Shown: one piece after another, positions 24,454 to 32,748 of the stretch
Position numbering within the stretch: position 1 is the stretch's first letter
Layout: every line of letters begins with the position of its first letter
From: Sedimentisphaerales bacterium
GTDB lineage: Bacteria > Planctomycetota > Phycisphaerae > Sedimentisphaerales > Anaerobacaceae
Direction: 5' to 3'
Assembly (NCBI GenBank): GCA_030603595.1
Contig: JAUVXL010000012.1
Location: 1-34,526, forward strand
DNA: 34,526 nucleotides
Program-made: the position numbers and the translations under genes
The notes under the pieces: generated by a model
The model's database searches: none
What the model was told of the DNA's origin: nothing
The model's input: the letters and a program-made list of their open reading frames with translations, nothing else

Positions 24454-24696
24454 TCATCCCGAAATCTTGTTGGGCGTATCGTCAAACTCGCTTATCTCGC
24501 GAAACAGGTCCCAAGTCTTCTTAGCATCTTCTTCATCCACCAGCGAGATGGCGAAGCCCGCGTGTATGAGTACCAGACTGCCTACCTCAGCTTCCGGCAG
24601 CAGCGTCGTCTTGGCCTTGAAGCGGTTGCCCATCGCATCCACCACCGCAACGTCCTTATCCAATTCAATTATCCTCGCAGGTATCGCCAAACACAT
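24454..24696 (-). CDS. hypC: hydrogenase assembly chaperone HypC
   Basis: 80 residues, typical size. HypC binds HypD and then the hydrogenase large-subunit precursor, passing on the Fe(CN)2CO unit. The essential N-terminal Cys2 is seen in MCLAIPARIIEL. The OB-fold continues with VAVVDAMGNRFKAKTTLLPE and VGSLVLIHAGFAISLVDEED. It lies between hypF (15 nt upstream) and hypD (9 nt downstream), in the same direction. Confidence 0.94.
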   Translation of the reverse strand: MCLAIPARIIELDKDVAVVDAMGNRFKAKTTLLPEAEVGSLVLIHAGFAISLVDEEDAKKTWDLFREISEFDDTPNKISG

Positions 24697-24711
24697 AGTC
24701 TATACCTCGAT

Positions 24712-27030
24712 TTACAAGTCCTCTCTTGCGAGATTGACGGCGATCGCCGCCTGGCCCAGGGATATTCCGCCGTCGTTCGACGGAACATTTCGATTGAATA
24801 ATACGCGAAAATCAGCCTTTTTCAAGAACTTAATCAAGCGGCTCGCCAAATACCCGTTGCAGAACACGCCGCCGCTCAGGGCGACCGTGTTCAATTTGCA
24901 GCTTTGTCTTGCCGCTCTTGCCATATCAACCAGGGCGGCGGCGAGGCAATTGTGGAATTTCGCCGAAATAACCCCGCTTGACGCCTCATTTTGCACATCG
25001 GCAATCAGTTCTCTTATCATTTTGCTCAAATCGAGCCTGAGAGGCCCATCGGTTTCGCCGATTAGTTCAAAACCGTAGCTATCCTCGACGTCAGCCTCTA
25101 TGATTGCTTCAAGCGCCATCGGCAGTTGTGCGTCGAAGTGGTTGTAGTTGCCAAGGCCTGATATGGCGGCGACGGCGTCGAATACGCGGCCCAGGCTGGA
25201 AGTCTGGACGGTATTGACGCCTTTTTCGAGCTGCTGCAATATCATCTGCTGTTTGGCTCGGTCCGGCTCAATCTGTCCGAGCAGCCATTCGAATTTGCCC
25301 GGCTCGAAGTCGTCTCCGTAGGTTCGCTTCAATAGCGACAGGACCGGCCTTATGGCCTCCTTGCTCGCCTTATCCGCACCGGCCAGGTCGTAATAGGCCA
25401 GATGCCCGAACCGCTCGAATCCCTCCAGAGATGCGATCATGCACTCGCAGCCCCAGATCGCACCGTCGGTCCCATAGCCCGTGCCATCGCATACCAGTCC
25501 GATAACCGGGCCAGGAACGCCGTGCTCGGCCAGCACCGACGCAACATGGGCCCAATGATGCTGAACCTCGATTACCTTCAGGCCGCTCAGCGAGAGGGCG
25601 TATTGGGTGGACAGGTAGCCGGGGTGAAGGTCGCAGACTGCGATTTCCGGCTCGACCTCGAAGAGTCGTCGCAAATGTTCGATTGAACTGATGTAGTGAT
25701 GATAGACCTCCGCATCGGCCAGGTCGCCTATGTGCTCGCTGCAGATAAGCTGGTTGTGCTTTGCGAAGCAGAACGTGTTCTTCAAGTCCGCCCCGGCTGC
25801 GAATATGCCTTCTTGGCTGTGCTGGTCGGTTATTATCGGCGTCGGCACGTAGCCTCTCGCCCGCCTGAGCAGCGCCGGCTGCTGCTCGATAAAATGGACA
25901 ATGGAATCGTCCACCTGTCGGTAAATCTCCCTATCGTGCATCAGGAAGGCATCTGCAACACAGCCGAGCTTCTCCAAGGCCGTTTCATTCCTGCAAATCA
26001 AAGGCTCATCGGAGATATTGCCGCTGGTCATTACCAGGACGCTTATCCCATGCGCGAACAGAAGATAATGCAGCGGGGCATAACAGAGCATAAAGCCGAG
26101 TGTGCTGACGCCCTCGGCAACCCCCGGTGCTATCCCGGCCCTGCCTTTTCTCGGCAGCAGGACGATTGGGGCCTGAGGGCTTCTCAGGGCCTGCTCGGCG
26201 GCATCGCTGACGATTGCATATTCCTTTATCGTCTCGACTGAATCGGCCATCATCGCGAAGGGCTTGTGGTCTCGCCTCTTGCGCCGCCGCAGGCGCTGCA
26301 CGGCCCGGTCGTTAAGTGCATCGACGGCAAGATGGAATCCGCCGATACCCTTTATCGCTACGATCTTGGCATCTAAAAGCAGTTTTGCCGCTTTGGCAAT
26401 CACTTCATCCGTTTGTGATTCGATTGTTTCGCCCGCGCTGTCGGTCAGCCAGATCTTTGGCCCACAGGCCCCGCAGGCGACGGGCTGGGCGTGAAAACGC
26501 CTCTCGCCTACGTCGCCGTATTGGCCGGCGCATTTCGCGCACATATCGAAAGCCGACATCGTGGTGTTGGGCCTGTCGTAGGGGATGGTCTGCACTATTG
26601 AGTACCGCGGGCCGCAGTTGGTGCAGTTTATGAACGGATAGCCATAGCGAAAATCCTCTTTGTCGGCCATTTCTGCGAGGCAGTCGCCGCACGTGGCCGC
26701 GTCGGCGGTTACTTCCGATAAAGCCGGCCCTGCCGCGTCGCTGGACCATATCACAAACTCGGTTTCTCCTTCGACGATCGGTATTTCAACAGTATCGCAG
26801 GATTTCACTTCCGAAAGGGGGGGCTTGTCGGGGCCCGACTGCAAACGGGCCAGGAATTGGCCTATCTGCCCTTCTTGGCCCTGGAGTTCGATTGTGACGC
26901 CTTTTGTGTCGTTATAGACCAACCCCGTCAGCCCCAGCGCCCGCGCAATCCTATATACAGCCGGCCGAAAGCCAACGCCCTGTACACGACCCGTCACGAG
27001 TATTCTCTGCCTTTTCGGCGACGCTCCCAA
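24712..27030 (-). CDS. hypF: carbamoyltransferase HypF
   Basis: About 772 residues. HypF uses carbamoyl phosphate and ATP to carbamoylate the C-terminal cysteine of HypE. The domains are in order: acylphosphatase (ILVTGRVQGVGFRPAVYRIA), two zinc-finger pairs (CGDC, CTNCGPRYSI, CAKC, CGACGPKIWL), YrdC-like (AKLLLDAKIVAIKGIGGFHL), and the Kae1-like end with VQHHWAHVASVL, CDGTGYGTDGAIWG and LSGGVFCNGYLA plus SNDGGISLGQAA. No ATG is near the start. TTG 27030 has AAAGGG 6 nt upstream; TTG 27045 is also possible but lacks a site. This is the first gene of the hypFCDEAB operon, with a clear promoter at 27089-27117. Confidence 0.94.
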   Translation of the reverse strand: MGASPKRQRILVTGRVQGVGFRPAVYRIARALGLTGLVYNDTKGVTIELQGQEGQIGQFLARLQSGPDKPPLSEVKSCDTVEIPIVEGETEFVIWSSDAAGPALSEVTADAATCGDCLAEMADKEDFRYGYPFINCTNCGPRYSIVQTIPYDRPNTTMSAFDMCAKCAGQYGDVGERRFHAQPVACGACGPKIWLTDSAGETIESQTDEVIAKAAKLLLDAKIVAIKGIGGFHLAVDALNDRAVQRLRRRKRRDHKPFAMMADSVETIKEYAIVSDAAEQALRSPQAPIVLLPRKGRAGIAPGVAEGVSTLGFMLCYAPLHYLLFAHGISVLVMTSGNISDEPLICRNETALEKLGCVADAFLMHDREIYRQVDDSIVHFIEQQPALLRRARGYVPTPIITDQHSQEGIFAAGADLKNTFCFAKHNQLICSEHIGDLADAEVYHHYISSIEHLRRLFEVEPEIAVCDLHPGYLSTQYALSLSGLKVIEVQHHWAHVASVLAEHGVPGPVIGLVCDGTGYGTDGAIWGCECMIASLEGFERFGHLAYYDLAGADKASKEAIRPVLSLLKRTYGDDFEPGKFEWLLGQIEPDRAKQQMILQQLEKGVNTVQTSSLGRVFDAVAAISGLGNYNHFDAQLPMALEAIIEADVEDSYGFELIGETDGPLRLDLSKMIRELIADVQNEASSGVISAKFHNCLAAALVDMARAARQSCKLNTVALSGGVFCNGYLASRLIKFLKKADFRVLFNRNVPSNDGGISLGQAAIAVNLAREDL

Positions 27031-27088
27031 TATAGGCCCTTTCAACAGCTTGGCACGTAAGAGATCAAATCAGCGGTTCTTCAAGCCT

Positions 27089-27117
27089 ATTATAGCCCAC
27101 CCGGAACGGAAGGACAA
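27089..27117 (-). promoter_or_regulatory. sigma70-like promoter of the hypFCDEAB operon
   Basis: On the minus strand TTGTCC (27117-27112) and a perfect TATAAT (27094-27089) are separated by exactly 17 bases. Transcription would begin near 27082, about 50 nt before the hypF start. No sigma54-type or Fnr-type site is obvious next to it. Confidence 0.7.
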
Positions 27118-27173
27118 TCCGCCGGCCTCTTTACGTCGCCCGCTTTTTTTGCCGCGAGTGCAGAAAAAAACAT

Positions 27174-27202
27174 TTGCAGGAATCACAAATGTGTGTTATT
27201 AT
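27174..27202 (+). promoter_or_regulatory. promoter of the tRNA-Ala gene
   Basis: TTGCAG (27174-27179) and TATTAT (27197-27202) are 17 bases apart. The tRNA begins 12 bases after the -10 box, leaving only a few leader bases. Confidence 0.65.
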
Positions 27203-27213
27203 GCGTTTACCAA

Positions 27214-27286
<73 letters not shown>

Positions 27287-27530
27287 TTCTCATAACTTCT
27301 TAATGTAAAAGCACTTGCTTCTCCCTACATATTACGCGGACTATTGGTTCCTAAAAACTGTTTGGACGAAACCGCTTCGCGCTAGTCTTGCCGTTGATGC
27401 TTTGGCGGCAGGGAAGCTTTCGTCGGCTTTATGGGCAAGGACATGGCGAAAAATTTGCGCAGCAGGTTATGGATGGATCAAATCGGCGAATTTTATTTGC
27501 CGAATTTAGCCGGTTGCCGGCTCGGGGCGG

Positions 27531-27896
27531 TTACCTTCGCAGGACCCTTATGGCATCTTTAATTCTCGTCTTATCGCCTCTTTCGAGCGAGCGCTCTATG
27601 CCCCTGTGCTTGCTGAGCCTTCGGAGTATGTCGGACAAGCCGTTAGGCAGGCCGTGCTTGTCCTGGCCCAGCGTTTCGAGCATCCACCTGCCGCACTGTG
27701 CAACGGCGTACGGAGGAAGAATAATCGCCGCGGCAACGTCATTTTCGTGAGAAAACTCGATTTTGATCCCATTGTTGCCCAAATCAGTAGCGGAAAACAA
27801 GAAACCGTTCTGGTAACTGTATCCCGGCAGTGCGTCACGCTCGAAAGTATCGAGTTTGCTTGTGTGTTTGCTTAATTCGGCGGTCAATTCTATCAT
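27531..27896 (-). CDS. hypothetical protein, 121 residues
   Basis: I do not recognise a family. The start ATG 27896 (MIELTAELSKHTSK) is chosen because AAGGAT lies about 6 nt upstream; the frame is open back to 27995 without a better site. The first 70 residues alternate as beta strands (GFLFSATDLGNNGIKIEFSH, VAAAIILPPYAVAQCGRWML). The last 50 are charged and helical with a basic end (RIKDAIRVLRR). No signal peptide or membrane helix. The gene stands alone between the tRNA and the gene-poor region. Confidence 0.6.
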   Translation of the reverse strand: MIELTAELSKHTSKLDTFERDALPGYSYQNGFLFSATDLGNNGIKIEFSHENDVAAAIILPPYAVAQCGRWMLETLGQDKHGLPNGLSDILRRLSKHRGIERSLERGDKTRIKDAIRVLRR

Positions 27897-28651
27897 AAAA
27901 ATATCCTTTTCAAGCCTCCATCCCTTTACAGGGATGATTCCAAATACCCCCTCCAGGGTACAACCAAAAGGGCGATATGGGGCTTCCCGGGCCACATCGC
28001 CGGTCTTGATGTCGGCTATCAGATTAGACGCCTTTGGCCCGATAAATATTGCAGAAATTTCGATGCGGGCTCTACGGGCTTAAAATGGCGATTGTCCGTG
28101 CCGATGCACGAGAAAAACGCATTTTTCGGAGTATTCTTGTCTTATCTTGAACTACGGGCAGTTGACAATCGTAGTACTATTATGCCGAGAATGGTGGGCT
28201 GGGGAAGTTCTCGGCTTCCCTCCCTCCTCCGCACTCCAGCCCACTTTTTTTTGATGAAACGGCCTCCACGGCCGTTTCAACACGCAAACCACGCTGCTGC
28301 GTCCACAACCAGCGAAATCCGCTTATTCCCCACTAACAGCCCGGCATAATGTGTTACCGTAGGGCAACAAAGCTTATACTGCAAAGACGTTGAGACCGAA
28401 GCTGTGAGAGAGACGAGGCGAGCGTTGGGCGGGCGCACGGCTTGGACAGGACAGCCTAAATCTTCTCGCTCTACACCTTACTTGTTAGCCTACATCTCTT
28501 AATTAACCGCCGGCGTCGCCGAGACCGCAGAGGAAACCGAGAGTGTGGGGGCCTTGGATGAGGCATTGCGGCCGCGCCGGGGATATGTTAGCATTCAGCC
28601 TTGTTATATGGTTCTGTTGTAAATAGATTCGGAAGTTATGAGGGCACAGAA
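27897..28651. other. gene-poor region upstream of the DUF362 gene
   Basis: 755 bases without a convincing ORF. It contains the strong terminator at 28194-28252, a second 9-bp hairpin, GAAACGGCC/GGCCGTTTC at about 28257-28279, and a looser AAGCTGTG/CACGGCTT pairing near 28411-28442. TTGACA occurs at 28162-28167 but without a -10 box at the right spacing. I see no rRNA, tRNA or known riboswitch pattern. Confidence 0.35.
28194..28252 (+). terminator. strong intrinsic terminator without a gene in front (possible sRNA end)
   Basis: A perfect 9-bp stem, GTGGGCTGG (28194-28202) with CCAGCCCAC (28236-28244), is followed by eight T. The 33-base loop contains an inner GGAAG/CTTCC hairpin and then a run of C and T (CCCTCCCTCCTCC). 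No plus-strand protein gene ends just upstream, so it may terminate a small RNA. Confidence 0.65.
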
Positions 28652-30460
28652 ATGCTATCGCCAAAACAAGAGGATGCTCGCTCGGTCCGCCCTGAGACGG
28701 CTGAGCCGCTTAACTGCAAGAGACGTCGTCACTGGTTTATGTGGATGGTTCCACTAAGTGGTTTGGCGGCGTTGGTTTGGTTCTTGATTCGCGTTATTCC
28801 GAAGCCTTCGCGGGCGGCGTATCCATGCCAGCGGCTGGCCTTTCCGCTGGCTTCGGGCTTTGTGATCTGGGTTGCGGGGGCAATCGCTTCGATTACGGCT
28901 ATTCGCAAGGCGAGATGCAGCTTGGTGCGACGCCGTTATGTCCTGTGCGCGATGCTTGTCGCCGTGAGTATCGGGGTTATGTGGTTGGCGCAATGCCTTA
29001 CGGCCGAGACGCCGCTCGCCGCCCAGGAGGTAACGCCTAATGCGCCGATAGGAACCGCCAAGGGAATTCATCCGGGCCGAGTGGTTTGGGTGCACGGGCC
29101 GGATGCGACCGATTGGGCCGGACCCGGAGAGGGACACTGGTGGCAAAGCAATCATACCGATCAGGCGGTGGTGGATACGATGATGGGCCGGGCCGTGCAG
29201 GCCCTCGCCGGCGAGTCGAAACCCTCCGTGGCGTGGGAGAAGCTCTTCAAGCATTTCAACAAGATAAACGGCAAAGGAAGTATCGGGTACAAGGCCGGCG
29301 AAAAAATCGTCATCAAGATTAATTTCGTCGGCTGCATCAGGATATACAACAGGCGCCCCGTCACAAACCCGCAAGACTACAATCTCAGAAGCCTCAACTA
29401 TATGAACACAGCCCCCCAAGTGATAAACGCCCTGCTGCGCCAACTCGTCGATGAAGTTGGCGTCGAGCAGGCCGACATCACCGTGGGCGACCCATTATGC
29501 TACTTCCCCAACGAATACTATGAAATCTGCCACGACAAATTCCCGGACGTCCGGTACCTGGAGTATCTCGGCAAGTTCGGCAGGACGGCTGCAAAATTGT
29601 CAACCGTTCCATTCTACTGGAGCACGCCAACCGCCGCAGGAAAGAAAACCGATTACGCCCCTCTCTCCTACGTCGAGGCGGATTACCTCATAAACCTCGC
29701 CAATCTGAAGAGCCACAACGACATGGCCGGCATAACACTCTGCGCAAAGAACCACTACGGCTCCCTGCTCAGATCGCCACGCGATTCATCTTACTACGAT
29801 ATGCACAAGGACCTGTCATTCCAAACGCCCGGGATGGGGCATTACAGACCGCTCGTGGACCTTATGGGCCACAAGCATATCGGCGGAAAGACGCTGCTCT
29901 ATCTGATAGACGGCCTCTACGCTGGCAAGCACGCAAAAGAGAGCGCCCCGAGAAAATGGAACATGCCGCCTTTCAATGGCAACTGGACCTCCAGCCTTTT
30001 CGCTTCACAGGACCCGGTCGCTATCGATTCGGTCGGATTCGATTTCCTGCGGACCGAATGGGACGATGCGCCGCGCAAATCCGGCACAAACGACTACCTG
30101 ATCGAAGCCGCCAAGGCGGATAATCCACCATCCGGAACCTTCTACGACCCGCACCACGAGTCAAACGTCACCCGTCTGACAAGCTTAGGCGTTTATGAAA
30201 ACTGGAACAACTCCACCGACATGCAGTATTCCCGCAATCTGGGAACCGGTGAGGGAATCGAACTGGTCAAGCTAACGCGCGAAAAACGCCTCGCAAAGGC
30301 AAAGACAAGGGACTTGGGTCCTGTTGAAAAACCTCAAATTCACCACGAAGGGTGGCACGGTCAAACTTGTTTGGCCGTGTCCAGACACCGAGAATCGGGT
30401 TTTGTGCCATTGGCCGGCCATTGCTATGGGGTTTTTCAACAGCCCCACTTGGCCTACTGA
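28652..30460 (+). CDS. membrane-anchored DUF362 protein
   Basis: 602 residues. Three membrane helices are at about 28-48, 62-84 and 96-116. After them comes a large DUF362 region: PIGTAKGIHPGRVVWVHGPD (about 132-151), GHWWQSNHTDQAVVD, GEKIVIKINFVG, ADYLINLANLKSHNDMAGIT, LCAKNHYGS and FASQDPVAIDSVGFDFLR. DUF362 proteins are uncharacterised; some relatives carry iron-sulfur domains, not seen here. GAGGG about 8 nt before ATG 28652 supports the start. The last 46 or so codons (from 30321) are encoded by a MITE-like element, so the natural C-terminus was probably close to GEGIELVKL and the present end is an artefact of insertion. DUF1846 follows 57 nt later. Confidence 0.85.
   Translation: MLSPKQEDARSVRPETAEPLNCKRRRHWFMWMVPLSGLAALVWFLIRVIPKPSRAAYPCQRLAFPLASGFVIWVAGAIASITAIRKARCSLVRRRYVLCAMLVAVSIGVMWLAQCLTAETPLAAQEVTPNAPIGTAKGIHPGRVVWVHGPDATDWAGPGEGHWWQSNHTDQAVVDTMMGRAVQALAGESKPSVAWEKLFKHFNKINGKGSIGYKAGEKIVIKINFVGCIRIYNRRPVTNPQDYNLRSLNYMNTAPQVINALLRQLVDEVGVEQADITVGDPLCYFPNEYYEICHDKFPDVRYLEYLGKFGRTAAKLSTVPFYWSTPTAAGKKTDYAPLSYVEADYLINLANLKSHNDMAGITLCAKNHYGSLLRSPRDSSYYDMHKDLSFQTPGMGHYRPLVDLMGHKHIGGKTLLYLIDGLYAGKHAKESAPRKWNMPPFNGNWTSSLFASQDPVAIDSVGFDFLRTEWDDAPRKSGTNDYLIEAAKADNPPSGTFYDPHHESNVTRLTSLGVYENWNNSTDMQYSRNLGTGEGIELVKLTREKRLAKAKTRDLGPVEKPQIHHEGWHGQTCLAVSRHRESGFVPLAGHCYGVFQQPHLAY
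30321..30442. mobile_element. MITE-like inverted-repeat element, copy A
   Basis: 122 bp with perfect 13-bp terminal inverted repeats, CTGTTGAAAAACC (30321-30333) and GGTTTTTCAACAG (30430-30442). An internal hairpin is formed by GGCACGG-CAAACTTGTTTG-CCGTG. A second copy at 33994-34114 is nearly identical along its whole length. No transposase. It forms the 3' end of the DUF362 coding sequence. On the minus strand both copies read through peptide-like sequence including FDRATL, so databases may hold translated copies. Confidence 0.75.
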
Positions 30461-30517
30461 CTATTCCGAGGAGAACGCACAGAATTATGATTACAGTGAA
30501 AAGGGGACGTTGACCAG

Positions 30518-32035
30518 ATGACGCCAAAGACAGGTTTTGACAATGAAAAGTATCTACAGCAGCAAACCGAAGCTATCCTGGAGCGGGTTAATCGCTTCAA
30601 CAACAAGCTGTACCTGGAATTCGGCGGCAAACTCCTCTTTGATTATCATGCGGCGCGCGTGCTTCCCGGCTTTGATCCCAACGTTAAAATGCGCTTGCTC
30701 TGGAAAATACACGACAAGATAGACGTTATTCTATGTATTTATGCCGGGGACATTGAGAGAAAGAAGGTCCGGGCCGACTTCGGCATTACATACGATTCAG
30801 ACGCGATGAAAACAATCGATGACTTCAAGGAATGGGGCATCGACGTTACCGCCGTGGTCATTACACGCTACGCAAACCAGCCCTCCGCCAGGGCATTCAA
30901 GAACAAGCTTCAGCACCGGGGCGTAAGCGTTTATACGCACGGATTCACCAAGGGTTATCCTACCGATGTCGATACTATCGTCAGCGACGAAGGTTACGGT
31001 GCGAACGAGCCGATACCGACCAGGCATCCGATCGTAGTTGTCACCGGGCCCGGCCCCGGAAGCGGCAAGCTCGCCACATGCCTTTGCAATTTGTATCACG
31101 AATACAAAAACGGCAACCAGGCAGGCTATGCGAAGTTCGAAACATTCCCAATCTGGAACCTGCCCTTGAAACACAAGGTAAACGTCGCCTACGAGGCCGC
31201 CACCGTTGACCTCAAGGATGTAAACTGCATCGACTATCACCACTTGGAAGCATACAACGAAAAAGCGGTCAACTACAATCGCGACATCGAAGCTTTTCCA
31301 CTGCTGAAAAGAATCATAGAGAAAATCACAGGCAAGGAATCCTTTTACAAATCTCCGACTGACATGGGGGTCAACCGTGCCGGCTTCGGAATCGTCGATG
31401 ACGACGTGATCCGGGAGGCCGCGCACCAGGAGATCATCAGGCGGTATTTCAGGTGTGCCTGCGAATACGCAATGGGCCTCGTGGAAAGAGAAATACTCCA
31501 GAGGTCGGAACTCATTATGAAGAATATTGATGCGACGGCCGAAGACAGAACCGTCGTCTTGCCGGCACGACAAGCTGCGCTAAAAGCGAAGGAAACCGGC
31601 AAGGGCAATGAAGGCATCTTTTGCGGCGCAGCTATCGAGCTTCGCGATGGAACCGTTATCACCGGCCAGAATTCCCCCTTCATGCACGCCGCATCGAGCC
31701 TTGTTATCAACGCCGCGAAGCATCTTACCGGCCTGCCGAAAAAAATGCACCTCTTGCCCAAAAATATTATGGACTCTATCCAATTCCTCAAAAAGGAAGT
31801 CATGAACGGAAAGATGATCAGTCTCGACCTTGAAGAAACACTAATCGCCCTGAGCATCAGCGCAATATCCAATCCCGCAGCCCAGATGGCCGTCGAGCAT
31901 CTAAAGCAGCTCCGCGGCTGCGAAGTTCATATCACCCATATCCCCACAACCGGCGACCAGGCCGGCCTAAGAAAGCTCGGCCTAAACCTAACATCAGACC
32001 CGGATTTCTCCTCAAAAAGTCTCTTCATCAACTAA
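30518..32035 (+). CDS. DUF1846 family protein
   Basis: 505 residues, the family length. The whole protein matches the DUF1846 pattern as I know it: an N-terminal GFDNEKYLQQQTEAILERV, KLYLEFGGKLLFDYHAARVL and GFDPNVKMRLL, and RKKVRADFGITYD. At 177-184 a phosphate-binding-like loop, GPGPGSGK, follows VVVTG. Near the middle is the conserved KSPTDMGVNRAGFGI and in the C-terminal part GQNSPFMHAASSLVINA. Biochemical function is unknown; a nucleotide-binding role is only suggested by the loop. ATG 30518 follows AGGGGA about 10 nt upstream. It is downstream of the DUF362 gene, whose end is disturbed by the repeat element. Confidence 0.88.
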   Translation: MTPKTGFDNEKYLQQQTEAILERVNRFNNKLYLEFGGKLLFDYHAARVLPGFDPNVKMRLLWKIHDKIDVILCIYAGDIERKKVRADFGITYDSDAMKTIDDFKEWGIDVTAVVITRYANQPSARAFKNKLQHRGVSVYTHGFTKGYPTDVDTIVSDEGYGANEPIPTRHPIVVVTGPGPGSGKLATCLCNLYHEYKNGNQAGYAKFETFPIWNLPLKHKVNVAYEAATVDLKDVNCIDYHHLEAYNEKAVNYNRDIEAFPLLKRIIEKITGKESFYKSPTDMGVNRAGFGIVDDDVIREAAHQEIIRRYFRCACEYAMGLVEREILQRSELIMKNIDATAEDRTVVLPARQAALKAKETGKGNEGIFCGAAIELRDGTVITGQNSPFMHAASSLVINAAKHLTGLPKKMHLLPKNIMDSIQFLKKEVMNGKMISLDLEETLIALSISAISNPAAQMAVEHLKQLRGCEVHITHIPTTGDQAGLRKLGLNLTSDPDFSSKSLFIN

Positions 32036-32748
32036 AACCCACTCCCCGGTCATTGCGAGCACCTCACCTGATTCTCAGGAAGTATGCAGAAGAAAATGAA
32101 TCTTAACAATCGTCATTGCGAGGAGCGCAGCGACGTGGCAATCTCGTTTGGAGTTTCGGGCTTTGGTAATTCGAATCTGTTTACGATTTGCTTGCATCCG
32201 CTGGGGTGGTTCGGATTTCTATTCTCGAGTTTACTCTTCCACACATCCGCCCATGCTGCAAGTCCGCCGACGCGGGGCCAAATCTTATCTGCCTATAAGG
32301 CAGTGAGCTTACCTGCCTATAAGCCGTCAGGCCCCTCGCGGGGGCAGCACTGCCCGCCAACAACATCCAAATACGAATAACGCCCCGCCTTTACCCTGTG
32401 GGGACCTGTCCCCACTCTCCGGGATGAAACCAGTCTATCTCATGGGGCACCCCACGCCACAACCACCAAATCTGAAATCTGAAATATGCAATCTGAAATT
32501 CCCACCTTTTCCCAAAAAATACCTGACAAATAGACCAAAATCTGATAACCTAAACCGTACAGATGCTGTCCTGAGCATTGCCTGTCCTAAGCATTGTCGA
32601 AGGGTCGAAGGGCCGAACGACCCGATCCTGACGCATCTGTTTGGAGAACACTATGCGAAATACGAAACGAACTCAATCAAACGGAGAAATAAGTATGGTG
32701 GCCCCGGATTTCCCCAGCAAGCTTACTCGCTCACTTGAGAGGTAAAGC
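32036..32748. repeat. nest of dispersed repeats, no gene
   Basis: 713 bases with several unrelated repeat types. GTCATTGCGAG at 32049 is a partial copy of the fuller palindrome at 32111-32146 (CGTCATTGCGAGGAGCGCAG, then CGACGTGGCAATCTCG). A doubled CTGCCTATAAG lies at about 32289-32321, next to CCCCTCGCGGGGG. GTGGGGACCTGTCCCCAC is a palindrome near 32398. AAATCTGAAATCTGAAAT near 32468 is a short tandem repeat. TGTCCTGAGCATTG / TGTCCTAAGCATTG near 32568-32598 is another duplicated unit. Open frames through it are not protein-like. Confidence 0.6.

Noticed and set aside
30797-31573. 258-codon minus-strand open frame
   Set aside because: It is antisense to the DUF1846 gene, which matches its family over the full length. 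The frame is kept open by the codon bias of the real gene.
32084-32380. 98-codon frame after the DUF1846 gene
   Set aside because: It is made of dispersed repeats (the GTCATTGCGAG palindrome and doubled CTGCCTATAAG) and shows no protein character.
32249-32420. Repeated short units that might be a CRISPR array
   Set aside because: Only two copies of an 11-base unit with unequal surroundings, no regular spacers, and no cas genes in the window.
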